A DNA stretch of 64,000 nt from Donghicola mangrovi (GCF_013377535.1 NZ_JABCJE010000001.1:434001-498000), one strand, 5' to 3'; numbered from the stretch's first letter, positions 8,759 through 18,313 are shown. The notes: generated by a model from the letters alone, not told the origin. Made by a program: numbers and translations.

Positions 8759-10680
8759 GCCCGCTTGCCCAGTGCTTCGATGCCCATAACGCCGAGCACT
8801 TTGGCCTCGATATCCTCGGCGTTCAGGCCGGCGACTGCGTACATATCGCGGGGGCTGGCCTGATCGATAAAGATGTCCGGCAGAACCATGCTGCGGAACT
8901 TGAAGCCGCGGTCGAACACGCCTTCCTCGGCCAACAGATGCGAGACGTGGCTGGCGAAGCCGCCGATGGACCCTTCTTCGACGGTGATCATCGCGTCATG
9001 GGTTTCCACCAGCTTCAGGATCAGGTCGCGGTCCAGCGGCTTGGCGAAACGGGCGTCGGCCACGGTGGGGGTGATCCCCCGCGCCTCGAGCGCCTCGCAG
9101 GCCTGCAGGACTTCTTGCAGACGGGTGCCAAAGGACAGGATCGCAACGCCCTTGCCCTCTTTGATCATGCGGCCTTTGCCGATTTCCAAGGGAATGCCGC
9201 GTTCGGGCATCTCGACGCCGGTGCCCTCGCCACGGGGATAGCGGAAGCTGATCGGGCCCTGATCATAGGCGGTCGCGGTGGCAACCATGTGGACCAGTTC
9301 CGCCTCGTCCGCCGCCGCCATGACGACGAAATCGGGCAGGTTGGCCAGAAACGCGGTATCGAATGCGCCCGCATGGGTAGAGCCATCGGCCCCCACCAAA
9401 CCGGCGCGGTCGATGGCGAAACGCACGGGCAGGCGCTGGATCGCCACGTCATGCACCACTTGGTCGTAACCGCGCTGCAAGAACGTCGAATAAAGCGCGC
9501 AGAACGGACGCAGGCCGCCTGCCGCCAGACCGGCGGCAAAGGTCACCGCGTGCTGTTCGGCGATACCTACGTCGAAGCAGCGGCTGGGGTAACGGTCCTG
9601 AAACTGCTTCAGGCCGGTGCCATCGGGCATCGCGGCGGTCACGGCGCACACCTTGGTATCGCGGGCCGCCTCGTCCAGCAGCGCCTTCGAGAACACGCCA
9701 GTATAGCTGGGGGCGTTCGAGGGCGCCTTATGCTGTTTTCCGGTGATCACGTCGAACTTGTTCACACCGTGGCCCTTGTCGGCGGCCGCCTCGGCGGGGG
9801 CGTAGCCTTTGCCCTTCTGGGTCAGCACGTGGATCAGCACGGGGCCGGTCGCGCGCTCTTTGAGCGTGCGCAGGACAGGCAGCAGTTGGTCCATGTCGTG
9901 CCCGTCAATCGGGCCGATGTAGTTGAAACCCAACGCCTCGAACAAGGTGCCGCCGGTGGCCATGCCCTTCAGCATGTCCTTGGCGCGCTTGGCCCCCTCG
10001 CGGAAGGGTTCGGGCAAGAAACTGACCGCGCCCTTCGCCACCTCTTTGAGGTCATGCAGGGGGCGCTCGGCATAGAGCTTGGACAAATAGGACGACAGCG
10101 CGCCAACCGGCGGGGCGATCGACATCTCGTTGTCGTTCAGAATGACGAACAGGCGCTTTTTCAGGTGACCGGCGTTGTTCATCGCCTCATAGGCCATGCC
10201 CGCGCTCATCGAGCCGTCGCCAATCACGGCAACCGCGTCCCCCAGCCCTTCGTCACAAGAGCCCCCCAGATCACGGGCCACGCTGAACCCCAGCGCCGCG
10301 CTGATCGAGGTGCTGGAATGCGCCGCGCCGAACGGGTCATAGGGGCTTTCGCTGCGTTTGGTGAAGCCGGACAGGCCGTCCTTTTGGCGCAAGGTGCGGA
10401 TGCGGTCGCGGCGGCCGGTCAGGATCTTGTGGGGATAGCACTGGTGGCTCACGTCCCAGATGATCTTGTCCTTGGGCGCGTCAAAGACCGCGTGCAAAGC
10501 GACAGTCAGTTCCACCACACCAAGGCCCGCGCCAAGGTGGCCACCGGTCTCGGACACGGCGCTGATGGTCTCGGCCCGCACTTCGCGCGCCAGCTGTTTG
10601 AGCTGCGCATCGGAAAGGCCCTGCATATCCGCAGGGGTGTGGACCTGATCCAGCAACGGGGTCTCGGGACGGTTCGACAT
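8755..10680 (-). CDS. dxs: 1-deoxy-D-xylulose-5-phosphate synthase
   Basis: 641 residues. TPP-dependent condensation of pyruvate with glyceraldehyde 3-phosphate, the entry step of the MEP isoprenoid pathway. The TPP-binding [18 protein letters not shown] segment, the transketolase-like central [18 protein letters not shown] motif and a C-terminal transketolase domain ([13 protein letters not shown]) are all present. The ATG at 10680 follows an AAGGAGG ribosome site, so an in-frame upstream extension is rejected. It starts 25 bases after ispA and is the last gene of the xseB-ispA-dxs operon, which couples the first MEP step to prenyl chain extension. Confidence 0.97.
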   Translation of the reverse strand: MSNRPETPLLDQVHTPADMQGLSDAQLKQLAREVRAETISAVSETGGHLGAGLGVVELTVALHAVFDAPKDKIIWDVSHQCYPHKILTGRRDRIRTLRQKDGLSGFTKRSESPYDPFGAAHSSTSISAALGFSVARDLGGSCDEGLGDAVAVIGDGSMSAGMAYEAMNNAGHLKKRLFVILNDNEMSIAPPVGALSSYLSKLYAERPLHDLKEVAKGAVSFLPEPFREGAKRAKDMLKGMATGGTLFEALGFNYIGPIDGHDMDQLLPVLRTLKERATGPVLIHVLTQKGKGYAPAEAAADKGHGVNKFDVITGKQHKAPSNAPSYTGVFSKALLDEAARDTKVCAVTAAMPDGTGLKQFQDRYPSRCFDVGIAEQHAVTFAAGLAAGGLRPFCALYSTFLQRGYDQVVHDVAIQRLPVRFAIDRAGLVGADGSTHAGAFDTAFLANLPDFVVMAAADEAELVHMVATATAYDQGPISFRYPRGEGTGVEMPERGIPLEIGKGRMIKEGKGVAILSFGTRLQEVLQACEALEARGITPTVADARFAKPLDRDLILKLVETHDAMITVEEGSIGGFASHVSHLLAEEGVFDRGFKFRSMVLPDIFIDQASPRDMYAVAGLNAEDIEAKVLGVMGIEALGKRA

Positions 10681-10705
10681 GTGGCGGCGCCTCCTTGGGG
10701 GCGTT

Positions 10706-11581
10706 TCAGCTTTCGCGCGAGATAACGAAACGGGCGGCTTCCCGCAAGCTCTCGGCCCCATTTCCATAGGGAGATAGAGCGTCGCAGGCCTGTGTCACCA
10801 GATCAGCGGCACGGGTTCGCGCCCCGTCCAGACCCAGCAAAGATACGAATGTGGCTTTGCCAGCCTCGGCGTCCTTTTGCAGGCGCTTGCCGGCTTTGGC
10901 CTCGTCTCCGGTTTCATCCAGAATGTCATCGGCGATCTGGAAGGCAAGCCCCAGCGCCTTGGCATAGGTGGACAGCGGAGTCACATCGGCCTGCGCCAGA
11001 CGTGCGCCAGCCTCGGCCGACCACTGGATCAGGGCACCGGTTTTGCCATCTTGCAGCTTGGTGATCTGCTCTAGCGTCAGCGGGGTTTCAGCGGTCTCGG
11101 CGGCGATATCAAGCGCCTGCCCATAGACCATCCCCTGCGCGCCAGAGGCCCGCGCCAAGGTCAGGCACAGATCGGCCCGCACATCGCCAGAGCCCACCGC
11201 AGGGTCAGCACACAACTCGAACGCCAGCGTTTGCAGGGCATCACCGGCCAGAACGGCGGTCGCCTCGTCCCACTTGATGTGAACTGTGGGCTGGCCACGG
11301 CGCAGGTCGTCGTCGTCCATGCAGGGCAGATCGTCATGGACCAGCGAATAGGCGTGCAGCGCCTCGATCGCGCAGGCGGGTAGGATCGCACGGGCGGGGT
11401 CCACATCGTGGAGACGCGCGCCCTCTAGCACCAGAAACCCGCGCAGACGCTTGCCGCCATTCAGGACAGCGTGCGCCATCGCGTGGTGCACAGGCTCGGT
11501 TCCCAGACCGGCAAAGATGCGGTCAAATTCGGACTGGATCGCGGATTTCGCCCGCGCCTGCCCTTCCAGAAAGTGCTGCAT
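10706..11581 (-). CDS. ispA: Farnesyl diphosphate synthase / polyprenyl synthetase
   Basis: 291 residues, short-chain all-trans prenyltransferase. The first aspartate-rich motif [10 protein letters not shown] is at 83-92 and the second, DDILD, at 218-222. The substrate-binding GGKRLRG lies at 42-48. It condenses IPP with DMAPP and GPP to give FPP (possibly GGPP), feeding undecaprenyl, quinone and other isoprenoids. It follows xseB by 6 bases and precedes dxs. The residues upstream of the first DDxxD contain the two-residue insertion typical of bacterial FPP synthases (Cys-Met inside the motif), which favours FPP as product. Confidence 0.95.
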   Translation of the reverse strand: MQHFLEGQARAKSAIQSEFDRIFAGLGTEPVHHAMAHAVLNGGKRLRGFLVLEGARLHDVDPARAILPACAIEALHAYSLVHDDLPCMDDDDLRRGQPTVHIKWDEATAVLAGDALQTLAFELCADPAVGSGDVRADLCLTLARASGAQGMVYGQALDIAAETAETPLTLEQITKLQDGKTGALIQWSAEAGARLAQADVTPLSTYAKALGLAFQIADDILDETGDEAKAGKRLQKDAEAGKATFVSLLGLDGARTRAADLVTQACDALSPYGNGAESLREAARFVISRES

Positions 11582-11587
11582 GGGGGA

Positions 11588-11833
11588 TCAGAGGCCTTCG
11601 ACAGGCTTCAGACCTGCGGGGTTGCCCTCGCCGTCCAGAGTGATTTGCGCGACCTTTTCCTCGGCGGCTTTCAGCTTGGCTTCGCAATGCTTTTTCAGCT
11701 CGGCGCCGCGCTGGTACAGGGCGATGGACTCTTCCAAAGGAACCTGACCGTTTTCCAGCTGGCCCACGACCTTTTCGAGTTCGGTCATGGCTGCTTCGAA
11801 GCTGAGTTCGCTTACCGGAGTGTCGTTCGTCAT
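11588..11833 (-). CDS. xseB: Exodeoxyribonuclease VII small subunit
   Basis: 81 residues, the usual size. XseB binds the large XseA subunit to form exonuclease VII, which degrades single-stranded DNA. The conserved coiled-coil core LSFEAAMTELEKVVGQLE followed by PLEESIALYQRGAEL is clear. The ATG at 11833 gives the family N-terminus; an earlier in-frame start would add 13 unrelated residues. It is the first gene of the xseB-ispA-dxs operon; the large subunit is not in this window. Confidence 0.95.
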   Translation of the reverse strand: MTNDTPVSELSFEAAMTELEKVVGQLENGQVPLEESIALYQRGAELKKHCEAKLKAAEEKVAQITLDGEGNPAGLKPVEGL

Positions 11834-11936
11834 CGGGAGGCCCCTGCAAATATTCCGTTCAGACTGCCGCAATCTGCGACAGCCTATGTAAAATCATATT
11901 CCCTGAAATGGGTCGAGTCCCACGCCCTGTCCAGAG

Positions 11937-12638
11937 TTAATCCGGCGCAAGCATGTATCCGGCGCCCCGCACGGTCTGCAAATAGCGCGGCTGCTTGGGG
12001 TCTTCTTCCAGCTTGCGGCGCAGGCGGGTGATCTGGACGTCCACGGCGCGTTCCTGCGCTTGGCCTTTGTCGCGGCCCAATTCCTCGACCAGCTTGGTGC
12101 GGGTCAATGCCTCGCCGGGTTGGGCGGCAAAGATGCGCATCAGCTGCGCTTCGGTCGCGGTCAGGCGGATGGGGGCATCGCCCTGCCACATTTCGCCGCG
12201 GTCGATGTCATAGCGGATGGGCCCCAGTTGCAGCAGCTTGGGCGCGGCATCGGTTTCCACAGGCTCGGGCATCCGGCGCAGAATGGCGTTCATGCGCAAG
12301 AGCAGCTCTTTGGGCTCGAACGGTTTGGGCAAGTAGTCATCAGCGCCCGCCTCAAGGCCCGCGATCCGGTCCTCGGTCTCGCCCTTGGCGGTCAGCAGCA
12401 GGATCGGCGTCATGCGGGTGTCGCGCAGCGAACGGGTAAAGCTGACGCCGTCTTCGCCGGGCATCATCACGTCCATTACGATCAGGTCGAAATCCAGACC
12501 GGCCAGAATGCGACGCGCATGGGCGGCGTCGCGGGCGGTGGTCACCAGAAACCCGTTCCGGGCCAGAAACTTCTGTAGCAAACCACGAATACGCTCGTCA
12601 TCATCGACAATCAGGATGTGGGGCGCTGGTTCGCTCAT
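11937..12638 (-). CDS. petR: OmpR/PhoB-family response regulator, PetR-like
   Basis: 233 residues: receiver domain at about 7-122 with acidic pocket DDD (12-14), phospho-acceptor Asp56 in IVMDVMMPGEDG and conserved Lys in LPKPFEPKEL. A winged-helix DNA-binding domain follows at about 137-233 (LTATEAQLMRIF, VDVQITRLRRKLEEDP, RGAGYML). It overlaps the upstream MarR gene by 4 bases (ATGA), the petPR arrangement known from Rhodobacter, where it activates the cytochrome bc1 genes. petABC itself is not next to it here. No partner histidine kinase is adjacent. PetR naming rests on pairing plus family. Confidence 0.85.
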   Translation of the reverse strand: MSEPAPHILIVDDDERIRGLLQKFLARNGFLVTTARDAAHARRILAGLDFDLIVMDVMMPGEDGVSFTRSLRDTRMTPILLLTAKGETEDRIAGLEAGADDYLPKPFEPKELLLRMNAILRRMPEPVETDAAPKLLQLGPIRYDIDRGEMWQGDAPIRLTATEAQLMRIFAAQPGEALTRTKLVEELGRDKGQAQERAVDVQITRLRRKLEEDPKQPRYLQTVRGAGYMLAPD

Positions 12639-13147
12639 GTATTCTCCTCCCGCAGCGACAGGTATTGGCGTCGCATGTCGGGATCCATCATAGCCTCTAG
12701 TACGGTGCGAAAGCCAGCCACTGCTTCGGGACCCGCCGCACGGTACGCTGCGCGCATGCGCGCACGCTGCGCATCGGACAAACGTTGCTCCAGCGCCTCG
12801 CCCTCGGGGGTCAGGAACAGGTGGCGTTCGCGCTTGTCCTTCTCGCCGACACGCGACTCAACCAGACCGTCCGCGATCAATGTCCGCAGCACGCGGTTCA
12901 GCGATTGCTTGGTCACGCCGAGGGTGTTCAACAGATTGTTAACAGTGGTCCCGGGGCTACGGTTAATAAAGTGGATGGCACGGTGGTGTGCCCGTCCATA
13001 CTCCATCCCGCCCAAAATCCGGTCGGGGTCTGCCGTAAACCCGCGATAAGCAAAGAACATTGCCTCGATGCCCTTGCGCAGTTGTTCATCGGTCAGGAAC
13101 AGAAGGCTTTCGCCACTGTGTAAACCGGGATGTCCTCGCTCTTCCAT
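12635..13147 (-). CDS. petP: MarR-family transcriptional regulator, PetP-like
   Basis: 170 residues. A winged-helix core (NNLLNTLGVTKQSLNRVLRT, then DGLVESRVGEKDKRERHLFL with the beta-wing) sits between helical dimerisation segments, as in MarR proteins. The start at 13147 follows GAGGG. A very long in-frame upstream extension runs antisense to ilvE and is rejected. Translational coupling to petR (ATGA overlap) supports the PetP name. It is divergent from ilvE across a 165-base spacer. Confidence 0.85.
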   Translation of the reverse strand: MEERGHPGLHSGESLLFLTDEQLRKGIEAMFFAYRGFTADPDRILGGMEYGRAHHRAIHFINRSPGTTVNNLLNTLGVTKQSLNRVLRTLIADGLVESRVGEKDKRERHLFLTPEGEALEQRLSDAQRARMRAAYRAAGPEAVAGFRTVLEAMMDPDMRRQYLSLREENT

Positions 13148-13196
13148 CGGGGGCCCTCGCGTTAGCTTTCCATACTTCGTTTTTAAGTCAGCCTTG

Positions 13197-13224
13197 TTGA
13201 CATTCCAAGAGCAGACTGTTAGCG
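13197..13224 (+). promoter_or_regulatory. Putative ilvE promoter
   Basis: A perfect TTGACA (13197-13202), 16-base spacer and weak TTAGCG (13219-13224) in the petP/ilvE divergent spacer. This would give a leader of about 80 bases before ilvE. Confidence 0.4.
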
Positions 13225-13312
13225 AATCCTCGAATTTGCGCAACTTTATGTCCGCACCGGACCTGACTAGCGCAATTTTCGCAAATTTCGTGCTGAGAGA
13301 AGGATGCCGACG

Positions 13313-14182
13313 ATGGCTGGCGCATATGACGATCGTGACGGAAAAATCTGGCTGGACGGCCAGCTTGTGGAATGGCGCGATGCCAAGGTCCACATTCTGA
13401 CCCATGCTCTGCACTATGCCTCCTCGGTGTTCGAGGGCGAGCGTTGCTACAACGGCAAAATCTTCAAGTCGGTCGAGCATTCCGAGCGTCTGATCAAATC
13501 GGGCGAACTGCTGGACATGAAGATCCCCTACTCGGTTGAAGAAATCGAAGCAGCGAAAACCGCTGTTCTCGAGGCCAACGGCCTGACCGACGCCTACGTT
13601 CGCGTGATCGCATGGCGCGGCGCTGGCGAAGACATGGGTGTCGCCTCGGCGAAGAACCCCGTTCGCATGGCCGTTGCTGCGTGGACCTGGGGCGCCTACT
13701 ACGGCGACGCCAAGATGAAGGGCGCCAAGCTCGACATCGCTAAGTGGAAACGTCCCTCGCCCGAGACTATCCCCACCGCTGCCAAGGCGGCCGGCCTCTA
13801 CATGATCTGCACCATGTCCAAGCACGCTGCCGAAGCCAAAGGCTGCTCGGACGCGCTGTTCATGGACTACCGCGGTTATGTTGCCGAAGCGACCGGCGCG
13901 AACATCTTCTTCGTCAAGGACGGCGAAGTGCACACGCCCATCCCGGACGCGATCCTGAACGGCATCACCCGTCAGACCGTGATCGAGATGCTCAAAGCCA
14001 AAGGCATCACCGTCCACGAACGCCGCATTATGCCCGAAGAACTGGCCGATTTCGAACAGTGCTGGCTGACCGGCACCGCCGCCGAAGTGACCCCCGTTGG
14101 TCAGATCGGTGACTACACCTTTACCGTCGGCGACATCACCCGCGAGATCGCAGAAGAGTACGAAGCTCTGGTGCGTAGCTGA
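13313..14182 (+). CDS. ilvE: Branched-chain amino acid aminotransferase
   Basis: 289 residues, fold-type IV PLP enzyme interconverting Leu/Ile/Val and their 2-oxoacids with 2-oxoglutarate. Seen are the N-terminal GKIWLDGQLVEWRDAKVH, the FEGERCY substrate-pocket segment, the conserved region IPTAAKAAGLYMIC and a late LTGTAAEVTPVG, which matches the class-IV phosphate-binding loop. Two in-frame ATGs compete. The one at 13304 touches the AGAAGG ribosome site, so 13313, nine bases past it, is preferred and gives a MAGAYDDRD N-terminus. A hairpin pair closes the gene. Confidence 0.95.
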   Translation: MAGAYDDRDGKIWLDGQLVEWRDAKVHILTHALHYASSVFEGERCYNGKIFKSVEHSERLIKSGELLDMKIPYSVEEIEAAKTAVLEANGLTDAYVRVIAWRGAGEDMGVASAKNPVRMAVAAWTWGAYYGDAKMKGAKLDIAKWKRPSPETIPTAAKAAGLYMICTMSKHAAEAKGCSDALFMDYRGYVAEATGANIFFVKDGEVHTPIPDAILNGITRQTVIEMLKAKGITVHERRIMPEELADFEQCWLTGTAAEVTPVGQIGDYTFTVGDITREIAEEYEALVRS

Positions 14183-14185
14183 TCG

Positions 14186-14207
14186 GTCATGGCCCCACGG
14201 CCATGAC
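14186..14207 (+). other. Perfect hairpin immediately after ilvE
   Basis: GTCATGGCC (14186-14194), loop CCAC, GGCCATGAC (14199-14207): a 9-bp perfect stem starting three bases past the ilvE stop codon, one base before the terminator stem. It may protect the 3' end or be a transcript-end structure. Confidence 0.5.
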
Positions 14208-14208
14208 A

Positions 14209-14259
14209 GCGCCCGCCAAGCCTGCCCCTGCGGCAGAGCGCGGCGGGCGCTTTCCGTTT
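14209..14259 (+). terminator. Rho-independent terminator of ilvE
   Basis: GCGCCCGCC (14209-14217) pairs with GGCGGGCGC (14242-14250), followed by TTTCCGTTT. The loop contains a smaller stem. Confidence 0.75.
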
Positions 14260-14273
14260 CAAGAGGTGCCACC

Positions 14274-14678
14274 ATGTCCCAACGCCTAGCCCACATCGCC
14301 CTCGTGGTCCGCGACTATGACGAAGCCATCGCCTTCTACTGCGACACCCTCGGCTTTGATCTGATCGAAGACACCTACCAGCCCGAACAGGACAAACGCT
14401 GGGTGGTGGTGCGCCCGAAAGGGGATGGCAACGCCTCGATCGTGCTGGCGCGCGCCTCGAAACCCGAACAAGAGCCCTTTATCGGCAATCAGGCCGGTGG
14501 CCGCGTGTTCCTTTTCCTGCAAACCGATGATTTCTGGCGCGATTACAACGCCTACCGCGAAAAGGGCGTGACCTTTGTCCGCGATCCGCTGGAGGCCCCC
14601 TATGGTACAGTCGCGGTGTTCAAGGATCTTTACGGCACTCTTTGGGATCTGGTGCAGTTCACTGACGGACGCCCCTGA
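14274..14678 (+). CDS. VOC-superfamily (glyoxalase/bleomycin resistance-like) protein
   Basis: 134 residues with the paired beta-alpha-beta-beta-beta repeat of the vicinal oxygen chelate fold. The first half starts RLAHIALVVRDYDEAIAFY with a metal-ligand-type His, then the FYCDTLGF segment. The second half contains GTVAVFKDLYGTLWDLVQ, where family metal ligands normally lie. Substrate cannot be assigned; relatives include glyoxalases, dioxygenases and antibiotic-binding proteins. The ATG at 14274 lies 9 bases after AAGAGG. It follows the ilvE terminator, so it is probably separately transcribed. Confidence 0.88.
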   Translation: MSQRLAHIALVVRDYDEAIAFYCDTLGFDLIEDTYQPEQDKRWVVVRPKGDGNASIVLARASKPEQEPFIGNQAGGRVFLFLQTDDFWRDYNAYREKGVTFVRDPLEAPYGTVAVFKDLYGTLWDLVQFTDGRP

Positions 14679-14724
14679 CATTTGCCCCTAGCCCCTGCGG
14701 CGAAAACCGCTAGATTGCACCGCC

Positions 14725-15777
14725 ATGAAGCTGACCCTGAACGCCCTCACCGACCTGCGCGACCTGCCGTTTGACACCATCATCGACGCCCGCGCCCCTG
14801 CCGAATTCGCCGAGGATCACCTGCCCGGCGCGATCAACCTGCCCGTCCTTGATGACGAGGAGCGGGCCAAGGTCGGCACGATTTACAAGCAGGTCAGCCC
14901 GTTTGACGCCCGCAAGATCGGTGGCGCGCTGGTCGCGAAAAACGTCGCCCGCCACCTCGAGGAAACGCTGCACGACCGCCAAGGCGGCTGGCGTCCTCTG
15001 GTTTACTGCTGGCGTGGCGGTCAGCGCTCTGGCTCTTTCGCGACCATTCTGGCGCAGGTCGGCTGGCGCGTTGGCCTGATCGACGGCGGGTACAAAAGCT
15101 ATCGCCGCATCATCGTCAAAAGCATGCACGACGAGCCGATCCCCCACAAATTCATCCTGATCGACGGCCCCACCGGCACCGCCAAGACCGACCTTCTGGC
15201 CCACTTGAAGTCCGCCGGTGCGCAGGTCATCGACCTCGAGGGCATCTATGCCCACCGCGGCTCCTTGCTTGGCGCCGTCAGCCGCCCGCAACCCAGCCAG
15301 AAAATGGCCGAGGGCGATCTGGCCATGCAGCTGGCCCATCTCGACCCCGCAAAGCCCGTCTATGTCGAGGCCGAGTCCAGCAAGATCGGCAACCGCTTGG
15401 TGCCTCCGTCGGTCTGGAACGCCATGTGCGCCGCGCCCCGCATCCGCGTGAATGCCAGCATTCCGGCCCGCGCCGAATACCTGACCCGCGCCTATGCCGA
15501 CCTGATCGACGACCCCGAAGCCTTGATCGAACGTATGGAGCCCCTGCGCAAACTCCAGAGCCGCGAGCTGGTGGATCACTGGATCGAGCTGGCCAAAGTT
15601 GGCGCCTTCAGCACGCTGGCCGCCGAGTTGATGGAACTGCACTACGACAGCCGCTACGAGAAATCTGCCAGCCGATATGACTACACCCTGCTTGGGGAAA
15701 TCGACCTCGGGGATCGCATCGACGAGGCCGCGCTGACCCGCGCCGCCGAGCAATGTCTGGGGTTCAGCGCAGGGTAA
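14725..15777 (+). CDS. mnmH: tRNA 2-selenouridine synthase
   Basis: 350 residues (SelU/YbbB). It replaces sulfur by selenium at the wobble 2-thiouridine of certain tRNAs using selenophosphate, via a geranylated intermediate. A rhodanese-like domain (about 1-130) has the catalytic Cys95 in YCWRGGQRS. A P-loop domain follows with GPTGTAKT at 148-155. The N-terminal DARAPAEFAEDHLPGAINLP is typical. It converges on a selD gene with a 14-base overlap of the 3' ends, bringing selenium donor and user together. No other selenium genes (selA, selB, tRNA-Sec) are seen in the window. Confidence 0.95.
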   Translation: MKLTLNALTDLRDLPFDTIIDARAPAEFAEDHLPGAINLPVLDDEERAKVGTIYKQVSPFDARKIGGALVAKNVARHLEETLHDRQGGWRPLVYCWRGGQRSGSFATILAQVGWRVGLIDGGYKSYRRIIVKSMHDEPIPHKFILIDGPTGTAKTDLLAHLKSAGAQVIDLEGIYAHRGSLLGAVSRPQPSQKMAEGDLAMQLAHLDPAKPVYVEAESSKIGNRLVPPSVWNAMCAAPRIRVNASIPARAEYLTRAYADLIDDPEALIERMEPLRKLQSRELVDHWIELAKVGAFSTLAAELMELHYDSRYEKSASRYDYTLLGEIDLGDRIDEAALTRAAEQCLGFSAG

Positions 15778-17914
15778 TCCGCGCCGGCCCCGCCACACAT
15801 TCCCCGATCACCGCAGGCTGCGCGCCAGCCTGCTGCAACGCTGCCATCAGCGCCGGAACATCGGCCTGAGGCACCGCGGCAAGGAACCCGCCTGCCGTCT
15901 GCGGATCGTACAGAATTTCAGCCTCGGGCGGGATGAGCCCATCAATCGGTGCAGCGGTCCGGTTCAGATCATGCAGGCTGGACTTCTGCCCCCGCGCCAA
16001 CAACTCCCGCGCGCCCGCATAGGCTGGCACGGCATCCAAGTCGATGACCGCGCCGCATCCGCTGGCCTCCAGCATTTCCCCCAGATGCCCGCCAAGGCCA
16101 AAGCCCGTCACATCGGTCAAAGCATTCACACCGCGCAGCGCCTCAGCCTCGGCCATGCGCGGCTCGACCTGTGCCGCAAGCAAGGCCGCCACATCGCGCC
16201 CATCCGCCGCCAATTGCATCTCGGCCGCCATGATCACCCCGGACCCAAGGGGCCGCGTCAGGATCAGCGCGTCACCTAACCGAGCCCCCGCCTTGGTCCG
16301 CGCAGGGCCGTCCAGAATGCCGGTCAGCGTCAGCCCCAGCGACAGCTCTGCCCCCAGCGTCGTATGCCCGCCCGCCAACGCCGCGCCGCATTCGGCCAGC
16401 GCACCGGTAATGCCCTCCATCACCTCGGCCAGTCGGCGTTCCTGCAGGCGCGGCGACATGCGCGGCAGCGTCAGGTTCACCAAGGCCGTCTGGGGCCGCG
16501 CGCCCATGGCAAAGATATCACCCAAGGCGTGGATCGTCGTGATGCGGGCGAACACCTTGGGGTCCTCCCAGAAGGCGCGCAGGTGGTCGGTGGTGATGAC
16601 CTGTGTCACCTCGCCCATCCGCACGATCGCCGCGTCATCCCCCGGCCCCGTCACCAGATCGGGATGGCTGGTCGGAGTTACATTGGCCAAAGCCGCACGC
16701 AGCGGTCCGGCGGCCACCTTGGCGCCGCAGCCACCACACAGGGGCTTGCCGCCGCCCAATTCCTCTCGCACGCCATCCGCCACGTTAGCCGGCAAATCAG
16801 GGCCCGCCATCGGCTTCAGATCGCGGAACATGTTCATGAATTTCTGGTCGATGTGGTCTTTCCATTGCCACATCAGCGCGCCCTTGGGGTCGAGACCGCC
16901 CTTGTCCGCCAAGGCCCGCTTGTCCCCCAGCGACACCAGCTTCAGGAAGGTCTTTTGCGGACGGAAAGGTTTCACCTGCCCCGCCCCCAAAGCCGCCCGC
17001 AGGTTGTTCAGCAGCACAGGCGCGGCGCGGACCGCGTAGACGCCCGCCTTGGGACGGGGGCTCGGGTCCTGATGGCAGCAGTCGCCGCATGCAAAGACAT
17101 TGGGATCGCTGGTCCGCAGCGCCTCGTCCACGCGGATGAACCCGTCCTTCAGCGCCAGCCCCGTCCCTGCCAACCAGTCATGAGGCCGCGCGCCCGCAGC
17201 GCCCACGGTCATCGCGGCGCTGACCTGCACACCGTTCGACAGCAGCACAGCATCGGAGCGAACCTCAGCAACTTCGGTTTGTTCGTGCACGGTAACGTTC
17301 CAACGGGCCAGTTCCGACCGCAGGATACGCTCGTGGCGGGGGGATTGTTCGGCCAGCAGGGCTTGGCGCTCGATGATCGACACTTGGCCACGCCCGCCCA
17401 AGGCATGGGCCATCGCCATGGCCAACTCGACGCCAGCCAAACCGCCGCCGATCACAGCCACATCACCGCCGCCAGCCGCCAGAAACTTCGCCCACTCAGC
17501 CGAATAACGGCCCAGAGGTTTCGCCGCCACGCCATGTTCCGCAAACCCCGCCAAAGCAGGCATGTCCGACGTGATCCCCACATCGACAGACGCCACGTCA
17601 TAGGGCACAGCGCCATAGCCTTCGACGGTCACGACCTGCGCGGCCAAGTCCATCGCCGCAGCCCGCCCCATGATCAGCCGCGCGCCTGCGAACCGCGCCA
17701 GACGTACCAGATCAATGTCCAGATCGGCCCGCGCGTAATGACCCGCGATATGGCCGGGCAGCATGCCGGTATAGGGCGCCGCCGCCTGCGGGTCGATCAC
17801 CGTCAGCCGGACGCCCGGCAGCGGGTTCATCCCCCACATCCGCAGCACCAAGGCATGGGCATGACCCCCGCCAACAAAAACCAGATCGCGGGTGTCAGGC
17901 AGCGATGTCAGCAA
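15764..17914 (-). CDS. selD: Selenide, water dikinase SelD fused to an N-terminal FAD/NAD(P)-dependent oxidoreductase
   Basis: 716 residues. Residues 1 to about 345 form an NDH-2-like pyridine nucleotide-disulfide oxidoreductase: LVFVGGGHAHALVL near 11, a second nucleotide fold VAVIGGGLAGVELAMAMAH, and FACGDCCHQDPS. From about residue 387 to the end is SelD: PLCGGCGAKV with the catalytic Cys (about 396) and Lys, then GPGDDAAIV, the LGDIFAMGARP loop and NALTDVTGFGLGGH. It makes selenophosphate from selenide and ATP. The start is TTG, 7 bases past AAGAGGG and only three bases after the mrpG stop; an in-frame stop excludes an earlier start. This type of flavoprotein-SelD fusion is known in other bacteria. 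Confidence 0.93.
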   Translation of the reverse strand: MLTSLPDTRDLVFVGGGHAHALVLRMWGMNPLPGVRLTVIDPQAAAPYTGMLPGHIAGHYARADLDIDLVRLARFAGARLIMGRAAAMDLAAQVVTVEGYGAVPYDVASVDVGITSDMPALAGFAEHGVAAKPLGRYSAEWAKFLAAGGGDVAVIGGGLAGVELAMAMAHALGGRGQVSIIERQALLAEQSPRHERILRSELARWNVTVHEQTEVAEVRSDAVLLSNGVQVSAAMTVGAAGARPHDWLAGTGLALKDGFIRVDEALRTSDPNVFACGDCCHQDPSPRPKAGVYAVRAAPVLLNNLRAALGAGQVKPFRPQKTFLKLVSLGDKRALADKGGLDPKGALMWQWKDHIDQKFMNMFRDLKPMAGPDLPANVADGVREELGGGKPLCGGCGAKVAAGPLRAALANVTPTSHPDLVTGPGDDAAIVRMGEVTQVITTDHLRAFWEDPKVFARITTIHALGDIFAMGARPQTALVNLTLPRMSPRLQERRLAEVMEGITGALAECGAALAGGHTTLGAELSLGLTLTGILDGPARTKAGARLGDALILTRPLGSGVIMAAEMQLAADGRDVAALLAAQVEPRMAEAEALRGVNALTDVTGFGLGGHLGEMLEASGCGAVIDLDAVPAYAGARELLARGQKSSLHDLNRTAAPIDGLIPPEAEILYDPQTAGGFLAAVPQADVPALMAALQQAGAQPAVIGECVAGPARITLR

Positions 17915-17917
17915 GGA

Positions 17918-18301
17918 TCAGCCCTCTTGGGTTTTCTCCGGCTCGGGGCTCCATTCGGGACGCTCCAAGACGGCCCAGTTTGTATCGCCATTGGGTTCGG
18001 GCAGAGTTTCCTCGTGCGCGTGGCGGTGCAAATAGGCCTTGGAAATGAAGTTGGCGGTAATAGGCGCGGTAATGAACAGGAACAGCGTGATCAGCAGCTC
18101 GTGCAGGGACCCTTCGGCCTCGAATGCGAACGAGTAGATCATCGAGGCGATCAGCACACCGCCCACCCCCAGCGTGGTCGCTTTGGTCGGGGCGTGCAGG
18201 CGGGCCATCGGGTGATCCAGCTTGATCAGGCCATAGTTACCCACCAGACCGAACACCCCGCCGATAACCAGAAAGGCCGCGATGATGATTTCCATAACCA
18301 T
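17918..18301 (-). CDS. mrpG: Mrp-type Na+/H+ antiporter subunit G
   Basis: 127 residues, three hydrophobic helices (about 4-22, 42-60, 66-86) followed by a hydrophilic C-terminal tail of some 40 residues rich in Glu and Pro. LDHPMARLHAPTKATTLGVG is the family signature. It is the last subunit of the six-gene mrp operon. The start at 18301 could instead be the ATG two codons on (18295). selD begins three bases after its stop. Confidence 0.92.
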   Translation of the reverse strand: MVMEIIIAAFLVIGGVFGLVGNYGLIKLDHPMARLHAPTKATTLGVGGVLIASMIYSFAFEAEGSLHELLITLFLFITAPITANFISKAYLHRHAHEETLPEPNGDTNWAVLERPEWSPEPEKTQEG

Positions 18302-18313
18302 ATCCAGTGCCCC

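Noticed and set aside
13148-14296. N-terminal extension of the MarR gene through ilvE
   Set aside because: The extension is the complement of ilvE; the real MarR fold begins near 13147.
17912-17920. In-frame UGA between mrpG and selD, tempting as a selenocysteine readthrough in a selD operon
   Set aside because: selD starts two codons later with a well-placed ribosome site, no SECIS-like stem is evident, and a fusion of an antiporter subunit to SelD makes no sense. Coincidence of frame is enough.
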